Part shown: positions 32,461 to 39,179 of the stretch, piece by piece | Position numbering within the stretch: the stretch's first letter is position 1 | How the letters are laid out: each line of letters opens with the position of its first letter | Origin: Luteimonas sp. YGD11-2 | GTDB lineage: Bacteria; Pseudomonadota; Gammaproteobacteria; Xanthomonadales; Xanthomonadaceae | NCBI RefSeq assembly: GCF_004118975.1 | Contig: NZ_CP035376.1 | Location: 1,426,001 to 1,490,000 of the forward strand | Direction: 5' to 3' | DNA length: 64,000 bases | Program-made: the position numbers and the translations under genes | Notes under the pieces: generated by a model | Told to the model about the DNA's origin: nothing | The model's database searches: none | Seen by the model: only the letters and a program-made list of their open reading frames with translations

Positions 32461-33438
32461 ATGGATGCAATCGTGGCAACGGGGCTGACGGGGGCCGCGC
32501 TGGCGGCGCTGGCATGGTGGTGGTCGCGACGCCGTCGCCCGCTGCGCACGGGCGCGGATGCGCGTGTCCCGGAGGGTGATGCCCCATCGCCGACGGAAGT
32601 CGCGCAGCCCGCCGCGGACTGGGCGCACGCGCTGCTGGAGCTGTCACTCGGTGCGGTGACGGCCGAGGGCGCGGCGCCAGCGCACGACGATGCCATCGCG
32701 GCGGCCGCGCGCTCGCTGGAGCGCTTCGCGTCGGAACCCGGACGCCTGCCGCGACGACCGCAGCTGCTGCCGCAGCTGCTTGGCGCGCTCAACGACGACG
32801 CCTCGTCCGCGGCGCAGCTGGCCGCGCTCGTGGGCCGCGACCCGGCGCTCGGCGCCAATCTGCTGAAGCTCGCCAACAGCGCGCTGTACCGCGTCTACCC
32901 GGCGCCGGTGGAGAGCCTCGAACGTGCGGTCACGCTGATCGGCATGCAGGGCATGCGCCAGCTCGTGGCGCTTGCGCTGATGCAGCCGGTGATGCGTGCC
33001 GAGGGCGGGGCATTCGGTCGCCTGCCGGACCTGGTCTGGGAGCACACCCAGTACGCCACCCTCGCGGTGCGCGACCATGCGCGCAGGCCGGGCGTCGATG
33101 CCTTCGCCGCGCAGCTGCTGGTGCTGCTGCAGGGGCTGGGCGCGATCGTGGTGGTGCAGGCGCTGCGCGATGAACATGCTCGCCGCGGCCTGGCGGCGTT
33201 GCCGCTGCCGGCGGTCGCGGAGCTCCTGCAGGCATGGGCGCCGCGCATCGGCCGGCTGGTGGCCCGCAACTGGGACCTGCCGGCACGCACCTGGCAATCG
33301 CTGGAGGACTCCGGCGCCGGCAGCGAACTCGCGCGCGTGGTCGACACCGCATGCGCTGCCGGGGCGCGGGCGCTGGGTGCGATGCGCGAAGCGGACGCGC
33401 CAGGGAATGGGGCGCCGCTGGCGCTGGCGGCGTCGTAA
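32461..33438 (+). CDS. HDOD domain-containing protein
   Basis: A 325-residue protein. A short N-terminal hydrophobic segment (residues 4-21) and basic stretch are followed by an HDOD domain (about 85-290). Characteristic blocks are RPQLLPQLLGALNDD, LVGRDPALGANLLKLANSALYR, ESLERAVTLIGMQGMRQLVALALMQPV. HDOD is a degenerate HD domain found in signalling proteins, where it usually lacks phosphodiesterase activity. The start at 32461 is the first reasonable ATG; the frame extends upstream without an obvious start. It ends with a hairpin shared with the BON gene tail. Confidence 0.83.
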   Translation: MDAIVATGLTGAALAALAWWWSRRRRPLRTGADARVPEGDAPSPTEVAQPAADWAHALLELSLGAVTAEGAAPAHDDAIAAAARSLERFASEPGRLPRRPQLLPQLLGALNDDASSAAQLAALVGRDPALGANLLKLANSALYRVYPAPVESLERAVTLIGMQGMRQLVALALMQPVMRAEGGAFGRLPDLVWEHTQYATLAVRDHARRPGVDAFAAQLLVLLQGLGAIVVVQALRDEHARRGLAALPLPAVAELLQAWAPRIGRLVARNWDLPARTWQSLEDSGAGSELARVVDTACAAGARALGAMREADAPGNGAPLALAAS

Positions 33439-33459
33439 CCCGCGGTTTACGCACACGAA

Positions 33460-33481
33460 AGCGCCGCCCGTGGGCGGCGCT
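33460..33481. terminator. hairpin terminator between HDOD and BON genes
   Basis: AGCGCCGCCCGTGGGCGGCGCT is a perfect 22-bp palindrome between the convergent genes. On the minus strand it is followed by TTTCG, so it can terminate the BON transcript and, less clearly, the plus-strand HDOD transcript. Confidence 0.65.
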
Positions 33482-33503
33482 CCACATCGCGTGACGGCAC
33501 GTA

Positions 33504-34376
33504 TCAGGAATCGCGCTGCCCGCCCCCGCCGCCGGTGGACGGCGACGCGTCGGCCGGCAGTGTGCCGATCGAGTGGCGCTGGTCATCGCCGGCGCGGCCG
33601 CCCACGCGGATGCGGTTCTCGACATCCTTCACGCCGCTGCAGGCTTCGGCCAGGTCCTCGGCACGGTGCTTCATCCAGCGGTGCGACACGGTGCCGGTGA
33701 GGGTGGCGACGCCGTCGCGCACCTCGACGGAGATGTCCGAGGCGTCGACATCGTCGTCGTCGGCCAGGCGCTCGCACAGGGTTTCCATGATCCGCTCGTC
33801 CGAGCGCGTATAGCCCTTCGGGCCGCGGCCGCGGAAGCCCCCGCGCAGCGTGGGATCGTCGCTGCCGCCTCGCCAGGGCTCGCCGCCGTTGCGGTGCCCA
33901 CCGATGCGTCGCGGCTCGTCCTCGCCACCCTGGTACATCGTGGAGATGTCGTCGCCGCGGCCGCGCCCGAGCGACGAGGTGTCGTACTGCTCGAGGCGCG
34001 GATGGGAGCGGTAGCGCCCTTCGCGCGACTCCTCGACCGGGGGGCCGGACATGCCGTAACCGAAGCCGCCCTGGCGGGGTCCGTTGCCGCCGTATCCACC
34101 CTGCGCATAGGCCTCGCGGTTGTAGCCGCCTTCGCCGTGGCCATAGCGCTCCGACAGTTGCCGGGTGTAGTCGCCATCGTCGCGCCCTTCGGGGCGCCCG
34201 TCCTCGCCGCGGCGACCACCCGAGTGGCGTTCGTGGTCGCGGGCACGATGCTGCTGGTCGCCGGCATCGGGACGGCCGCGGGCGGCCCAGTCGTCAGGGC
34301 GGCTGAACTGGCGGTCCTCGTTTTCCTGCCACTGCCCGCGATGGCGCTGGTCGTGTCGATCGTGGTCGCGCTTCAT
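33504..34376 (-). CDS. BON domain-containing protein with disordered N-terminus
   Basis: A 290-residue protein. The first 190 residues are low-complexity (Arg, Asp, Gly, Gln rich, including HDRHDQRHRGQWQENEDRQF and GGYGGNGPRQGGFGYG) and probably disordered. The C-terminal part (about 195-262) is a BON domain with RGPKGYTRSDERIMETLCERL and DGVATLTGTVSHRWMKHRAEDLAE. BON domains usually bind phospholipids or membranes, but this one has no signal peptide. Similar proteins occur in Lysobacteraceae and are probably stress-related. Divergent from the epimerase-like gene (242-bp gap). Confidence 0.87.
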   Translation of the reverse strand: MKRDHDRHDQRHRGQWQENEDRQFSRPDDWAARGRPDAGDQQHRARDHERHSGGRRGEDGRPEGRDDGDYTRQLSERYGHGEGGYNREAYAQGGYGGNGPRQGGFGYGMSGPPVEESREGRYRSHPRLEQYDTSSLGRGRGDDISTMYQGGEDEPRRIGGHRNGGEPWRGGSDDPTLRGGFRGRGPKGYTRSDERIMETLCERLADDDDVDASDISVEVRDGVATLTGTVSHRWMKHRAEDLAEACSGVKDVENRIRVGGRAGDDQRHSIGTLPADASPSTGGGGGQRDS

Positions 34377-34513
34377 TGGCTGTCTCCTGTCGGCGCTGTG
34401 CGCCGTATCCGAACGGGGGAACGTGCCCGACTATCGACGCAGCGGCGTGCAGCCCGTGCATCGGTGGTGTCGAGAAATCGTTCAGCGCGACGGCCTGCGG
34501 GCATCAGGGGTGC

Positions 34514-34533
34514 GGATACCGGATACCGGATAC
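34514..34533. repeat. 7-bp tandem GGATACC repeat
   Basis: GGATACC occurs twice in a row and a third time as GGATACG, in the divergent region between the BON gene and the epimerase-like gene. It could be an iterated binding site or chance; the rest of the region is not repetitive. Confidence 0.5.
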
Positions 34534-34618
34534 GGCTGCAGTCACTCCCACTTCCGGCAGGGGCCGTGCCGGACCCGGCGGATGCAGACTCGCCGCACAC
34601 CCTGCCGCGGAGCCCGCC

Positions 34619-35770
34619 ATGCCGACGTCCCGTCGTGACCTGCTGAAGTTCACCGCACTGGCCGCAGCGGCCGGCGCATTCCCCGCGTTGGCCGCGTCGA
34701 GCGTGGCCAGGGCCGAGCGCCCGTTGCGCATCCTGATCCTCGGTGGCACCGGCTTCACCGGCCCGTTCCAGGTCGACTACGCGCTCGCCCGCGGGCACCG
34801 GGTGACCCTGTTCAACCGCGGCAAGCGGCCGACACCCGGGTGGCCGGGCGCGGTCGAACAGGTGCATGGCGACCGCAACACCGGCGATCTCGCCGCCCTC
34901 GACGGCCGGGAATGGGACGTCTGCATCGACAACCCGACCACGCTGCCGTTCTGGGTGCGCGACGCCGGCGCGGCCCTGCGCGGGCGGGTCGGGCATTACG
35001 TCTTCATCTCGACCATCTCGGTGTATGCCGATGGCAGCCGCCCCGGCATCGGCGAGGACGCCCCGCTGGCCGCCTACACCGGCGCCGACCCGCTGGCCGA
35101 GACCATGGACACCTTCCGCGCCGACATGGCCGGCCTGTACGGACCGCTCAAGGCCGCCAGCGAGGCCGAAGCGCGCAGGCAGTTCGGTGATGCGGTGACC
35201 GTGGTGCGACCCGGTTACATCGTCGGCCCGCGCGACGACACCGGCCGCTTCACCTACTGGCCCCTGCGCGTGGCGGAAGGCGGCGAGGTGCTGGTGCCCG
35301 GCGATGGGCGCGACCCGGTGCAGTTCATCGACGGCCGCGACCTCGGCGAATGGGTGATCCGGCTGGCCGAGGCGCGCACGTCCGGCACCTTCAACGCGGT
35401 CGGCCCGGCACGGCGCATGGACACCGACACCTTCCTCGCCGGCATCAGGGCGGCGACCGGTGGCGATGCCCGCTTCACCCACGTGCCGGCGGAATTCCTT
35501 GCCGCGCGCGAAGTGAGGTTCGGAGCCGACCTGCCGATCTGGTTCCCGCAGGACCACGAGTACGGCGGCTATGGCCAGGTGGACAACCGCCGCGCGATCG
35601 CGGCGGGACTCACGTTCCGGCCGCTGGCCACGACCGTCACCGACCTGCTGGAGTGGCACCGCGCGCTGCCTGCCGAGCGCCAGGCCGAACAGCGTGCCGG
35701 CCTGTCGCGCGAGCGCGAGGCCGAACTGCTGCGCGAGTGGCACGCGCGGGACGGGGCGGCCGCCACCTGA
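34619..35770 (+). CDS. Tat-exported NAD-dependent epimerase/dehydratase-fold protein
   Basis: A 383-residue protein with a twin-arginine signal: SRRDLLKF at residues 4-11, then a hydrophobic region to about residue 31. The mature part is an extended SDR fold with the nucleotide-binding GGTGFTG (about 42-48), the conserved YGPLKAASEAEARRQFG helix and VVRPGYIVGPRDDTGRFTYW. NAD-dependent epimerase-like enzymes are usually cytosolic, so Tat export of a folded, cofactor-loaded enzyme is noteworthy. Substrate unknown; relatives are called epimerase or isoflavone-reductase-like. The ATG at 34619 has only a weak ribosome-binding site. Confidence 0.85.
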   Translation: MPTSRRDLLKFTALAAAAGAFPALAASSVARAERPLRILILGGTGFTGPFQVDYALARGHRVTLFNRGKRPTPGWPGAVEQVHGDRNTGDLAALDGREWDVCIDNPTTLPFWVRDAGAALRGRVGHYVFISTISVYADGSRPGIGEDAPLAAYTGADPLAETMDTFRADMAGLYGPLKAASEAEARRQFGDAVTVVRPGYIVGPRDDTGRFTYWPLRVAEGGEVLVPGDGRDPVQFIDGRDLGEWVIRLAEARTSGTFNAVGPARRMDTDTFLAGIRAATGGDARFTHVPAEFLAAREVRFGADLPIWFPQDHEYGGYGQVDNRRAIAAGLTFRPLATTVTDLLEWHRALPAERQAEQRAGLSREREAELLREWHARDGAAAT

Positions 35771-35854
35771 GCCCGCAGCGCCCCGGAACCCGGCCGCCGC
35801 GACAGGGCGGCGAGCCGCGCTAAGATCGGCCGATCGTGGCTGGGGGAGGATCGG

Positions 35855-37423
35855 ATGCGCGGATCGCGATACGGACGGGGCCTGGGCTGTCTGCTGGCGG
35901 TCGCAGGCCTGGCATGGGCTCCGCTGCAGGCCTCGCCGCGACCGCAGTGGGCGTTCTCCACCGATGCGGTGTTCGATGCCTCCGCGGTGCCGGCCTATGC
36001 CCAGCGGCGCGACGACGTGTACGCGCGCATCGATGCGGACCTCGACAGCCACGTGGAGCACCTGCAGCGCTGGGTGCGCCAGCGCTCGATCAGTGCCGTC
36101 GACGACGGCATCGACGCCATGGCGCAGATGCTCGCCGACGATCTGCGCACGATCGGCTTCCAGGAGGTCGAGCTGGTGGAGACGCGCGGGCATCCCGGCG
36201 TGCTGGCCCATTACGACGCCGGCGCGGCGCGCACGCTGGTGGTCTACATGATGTACGACGTGCAGCCGGTGGAGCCCAACTGGCGCATCGATGATCCGTT
36301 TGCCGGCGAGCTGGTGGAGCACGAACTGGGCACCGTGCTGATGGCGCGCGGTGCAACCAACCAGAAGGGTCCGCAGCGCGCATTCCTCAATGCGGTGGAC
36401 GCGATGCTCAGGACCCGCGGCACCCTGCCGGTGAACCTGTACGTGGTCGCCGAAGGCGAGGAGGAACTCGGTTCGCCCAACTTCGGGGCGGTGCTTGCGC
36501 CATGGCAGGAGCGCCTGCGCCGGGCGGACGGCGCGTTCTTTCCGATGAACATCCAGGCCGCGGACGGCAGCGTCGCGCTCAACCTGGGGGTCAAGGGCCT
36601 GGTGTACTTCGAGCTGGAGTCCCGTGGCGGCGGGCACGGCGGCCCGCTGCGTTCGGAGGTGCACGGGTCGCTGAAGTCGCTGGTGGATTCGCCGGCGCTG
36701 CGGCTGGTGCAGGCGATCGCCTCGCTGACCAGCACCGATGGCAACACCATCGCGATTCCCGGCTACTACGACGCGGTGCGCGGGCCGACCCCGGACGAGC
36801 AGCGGCTGGTCAATACGCTCGCCCGCGACGCCGACGATGCCGCCCAGCAGCGGCTGTACGGGGTCGCACGCTGGATCGATGGCATGACCGGGCGCGACGC
36901 CATCGTCCGCAACCTCTACGACCCGACCCTCAACCTCAACGGCATCTGGAGCGGCTATACCGGCGAGGGGGTCAAGACCGTGCTGCCGCACGTGGCGACC
37001 GCGAAGCTGGACTCCCGACTGCCGCCGGGGCTGGAGCCGGACGAGGCCTACCGGATGATCCGCGCGCATCTCGATGCCGGCGGCTTCGGCGACATCGAGC
37101 TGCGCCCGCTTGCGGGTTATCCCGCCGCCGCCACCGGCGTGGACACGCCGCTGGTGCAGGCCGCGATCGGCGTGTTCAACAGGTACGGGGCGACGCCGCG
37201 GGTCTCGCCGTGGCTGGCGGGCAGCGCGCCGTTCTACCAGTTCACGCGCACGCTCGGGCTTCCGTTCGTGTTCGGCGGGCTGGGCCACGGCTCCGGTGCG
37301 CACGCGCCCGACGAGTACATGCTGATCCATCCGGCCGCCGGGGTGCGCGCCGCCGGCCTTGCCGATATCGAGAAGTCCTACGTCGACCTGCTGCACGCCT
37401 TCGCGGACGCGCCGGCGCCGTGA
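35855..37423 (+). CDS. M20/M25/M40-family hydrolase-like protein, exported, with altered metal ligands
   Basis: A 522-residue protein with a signal peptide (residues 1-26, ending LQASPR) and M20 architecture. Several hallmarks are changed: the first metal His in GHYDVQP is Met here (YMMYDVQP, Met133), and the bridging Asp of RGxxDxKG is Asn (RGATNQKG, Asn169). The Glu pair in AEGEEELGSP and the late HGSGAHAPDEYM are retained. GGGHGGPLRSEVHG in the middle fits the lid domain. It may be a variant peptidase with another metal arrangement, or inactive. Its stop overlaps the GNAT start (GTGA). Confidence 0.82.
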   Translation: MRGSRYGRGLGCLLAVAGLAWAPLQASPRPQWAFSTDAVFDASAVPAYAQRRDDVYARIDADLDSHVEHLQRWVRQRSISAVDDGIDAMAQMLADDLRTIGFQEVELVETRGHPGVLAHYDAGAARTLVVYMMYDVQPVEPNWRIDDPFAGELVEHELGTVLMARGATNQKGPQRAFLNAVDAMLRTRGTLPVNLYVVAEGEEELGSPNFGAVLAPWQERLRRADGAFFPMNIQAADGSVALNLGVKGLVYFELESRGGGHGGPLRSEVHGSLKSLVDSPALRLVQAIASLTSTDGNTIAIPGYYDAVRGPTPDEQRLVNTLARDADDAAQQRLYGVARWIDGMTGRDAIVRNLYDPTLNLNGIWSGYTGEGVKTVLPHVATAKLDSRLPPGLEPDEAYRMIRAHLDAGGFGDIELRPLAGYPAAATGVDTPLVQAAIGVFNRYGATPRVSPWLAGSAPFYQFTRTLGLPFVFGGLGHGSGAHAPDEYMLIHPAAGVRAAGLADIEKSYVDLLHAFADAPAP

Positions 37424-37971
37424 GCGCGGTCGCGCCGGCGGTGCCATGGCCCGCCGGCTACCGCACCCGGCGCGTGCTGGTGCGCCCGCTGCATGGCGAC
37501 GACCTGGACTTCCTGACCGCGCTGCATGCCGACCCGGGCGTGATGCGCCACGTGGGTGATGCGCTGGGGCTGGACGCGGCGGCCGCCGTTGCCCGCCGCC
37601 TGCTGCGCGCCGCGCAGCGCACACCGCCGTCGATGTACGCGTGGATGCTGCAGACACTCGATGCCGCAGTGCCGATCGGCCTGATGACGGTGGCGCCCAC
37701 AGCGGACCCCGCGCGCGGCGAGCTCGGGCTGATGTTCGATCCGCGGCAGTCCGGCTGCGGATACGCGACGGAAGTCGTGGCAGCGCTGCAGCAGCAGGTC
37801 CATGCTCTGGGCGGAGTACTCGACGCCAGGCACCGCCCGGGCAACGTGGCGGTACGCCAGCTGATGCTGCGGCTGGGTTTTCTGCCCCGCGCCGGGGAGG
37901 GCGGCTACGTCGGCTGGTGCAGCCTTCCAGCGACGCGGCTGCCGGTGCTGTCGCCCGGCGTCAAAGGGTGA
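37420..37971 (+). CDS. GNAT family N-acetyltransferase
   Basis: A 183-residue GNAT. RRVLVRPLHGDDLDFLTALHADPGVMRHVGD is the usual N-terminal block. GELGLMFDPRQSGCGYATEVVAALQQQVHAL holds a relaxed acetyl-CoA pyrophosphate-binding segment, and ARHRPGNVAVRQLMLRLGFLPR the Asn- and Arg-containing motif B. RimJ/RimL-like acetylation of a protein or amino-acid N-terminus is the closest role. The GTG start overlaps the M20-like stop (GTGA), so the two are coupled. The borosin-type methyltransferase begins 37 bp after its stop; a link to that pathway is possible but unproven. Confidence 0.8.
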   Translation: MSAVAPAVPWPAGYRTRRVLVRPLHGDDLDFLTALHADPGVMRHVGDALGLDAAAAVARRLLRAAQRTPPSMYAWMLQTLDAAVPIGLMTVAPTADPARGELGLMFDPRQSGCGYATEVVAALQQQVHALGGVLDARHRPGNVAVRQLMLRLGFLPRAGEGGYVGWCSLPATRLPVLSPGVKG

Positions 37972-38008
37972 TCTAATTCACATTCGCGAGTGTCGGGGGA
38001 CACCTGGG

Positions 38009-38863
38009 ATGGGCAGTCGGGGGCGACTTTCCTGCGTGGGGCTGGGGATGATGCTGGGGGCGCATCTGGCACCGCGTGCGCGCAGTGAGATCTCCAGTGC
38101 CGACGTGGTGTTCGTGGCCGCCGCGGACCCGATCGTCGAGCGCTGGGTGCAGGGCATGCATGCCGACGTGCGCAGCCTGCAGCCGTGCTATGGCGAGGGG
38201 CGTTCGCGGCACGCCGCGTACCGCGACATGGTGTCGATGATGATGGCCGAGGTGCGCCACGGTGCGCGCGTCTGCGGGGCGTTCTACGGCCACCCCGGCG
38301 TATTCGCCACCGTCCCGCACCGCGCGATCGCGCAGGCGCGCGCGGAAGGCTTCGACGCGTGGATGGAGCCGGCGGTGTCCGCGGAGGACTGCCTCTATGC
38401 GGATCTCGGCATCGATCCCGGCCGCGTCGGTTGCCTGCATCTGGAAGCCAGCCAGTACCTCGCCTACGTGCGGCGCATCGACCCGTCCGCCTACCTCGTG
38501 CTGTGGCAGATCGGCGTGGTCGGCGACCTCGGCGTCAGCCGCCGCAGCACCGGCGCGGTCGAACGCGCGCTCCTGGTGGGCAAGCTGCTGGCCGACGGCT
38601 ATCCGCCTGACCACGAGGTGATCCTCTACGAGGCCGCGACGCTGCCGGTCGATCGTGCGCTGATGGCGCCGATCGCGCTGGATGCGCTGGTGGATGCCAG
38701 CCCGTCGATGCAGGCGACACTGGTGATCCCGCCGGCGCGGCCGATGCGGCGCGACGAGGCCATGATCGAACGCCTGCGCCAGGCCGGCCGGTGGTCGACG
38801 CGAGATGCGTTTGCCGGGGGCAGGGGTACGACTGCGGAACATCGCGAGGCGGCGCCGGCCTGA
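38009..38863 (+). CDS. borosin-type peptide N-methyltransferase (split, stand-alone)
   Basis: A 284-residue tetrapyrrole-methylase-fold protein (residues about 8-240). It resembles the OphMA/SonM peptide-backbone methyltransferases more than cobalamin-pathway enzymes. The key stretch CYGEGRSRHAAYRDM (60-74) keeps the Tyr/Arg/Tyr residues (Tyr61, Arg65/67, Tyr71) of the borosin active site. It is followed by AFYGHPGVF (91-99), the SAEDCLYADLGIDP block (124-137) and VLWQIGVVGDLG (164-175). These enzymes N-methylate backbone amides of a precursor peptide with SAM. Fungal versions carry the substrate in the same chain; here the C-terminus ends at residue 284 without a core, and a small peptide gene follows after 73 bp. 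Confidence 0.85.
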   Translation: MGSRGRLSCVGLGMMLGAHLAPRARSEISSADVVFVAAADPIVERWVQGMHADVRSLQPCYGEGRSRHAAYRDMVSMMMAEVRHGARVCGAFYGHPGVFATVPHRAIAQARAEGFDAWMEPAVSAEDCLYADLGIDPGRVGCLHLEASQYLAYVRRIDPSAYLVLWQIGVVGDLGVSRRSTGAVERALLVGKLLADGYPPDHEVILYEAATLPVDRALMAPIALDALVDASPSMQATLVIPPARPMRRDEAMIERLRQAGRWSTRDAFAGGRGTTAEHREAAPA

Positions 38864-38936
38864 GCACCGGCGGGCGTGCGACGGGTGTGCGTCTGTTGTC
38901 GGGTATGCGGTATCAACCACACAGAGGGGAAGGCGG

Positions 38937-39179
38937 ATGTTTGACGAGGACCTGGGCAGGCTCGAGGCGCTGGGAGAGCTGCCACGTGGCAGCGTTGTCG
39001 ACGACATGGCGACGCTGGTCGCGTCCGTCGCCAGCGAGCGCGCGCGGCACGATGCGCTGATGTGCATGATCATCGCGCCGGATGAGGGCGAAACGGAGTT
39101 TCCCGAGGAGCGGACCGATGAAGGACATGACGACGGCCAACCGGAACCGGCCGAGCGCGGGGACCGCGCGCCGGAGTAG
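38937..39179 (+). CDS. candidate borosin precursor peptide
   Basis: An 80-residue peptide with a good AGAGGGGAAGG site before the ATG. Residues 1-38 are helical and amphipathic (DEDLGRLEALGELPRG; VDDMATLVASVASERAR), compatible with a leader bound by the methyltransferase. Residues 39-48 (DALMCMIIAP) are hydrophobic, with the beta-branched pair Ile45-Ile46 typical of methylated borosin cores. Residues 49-80 are a very acidic, Pro/Glu-rich follower. The stop at 39179 lies 62 bp inside the next gene, in another frame. Assignment as substrate is an inference from position, size and composition. Confidence 0.6.
   Translation: MFDEDLGRLEALGELPRGSVVDDMATLVASVASERARHDALMCMIIAPDEGETEFPEERTDEGHDDGQPEPAERGDRAPE

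Noticed and set aside
34373-37657. 1094-residue minus-strand ORF
   Set aside because: It runs opposite three convincing plus-strand genes (epimerase-like, M20-like, GNAT) and lacks any family motif.
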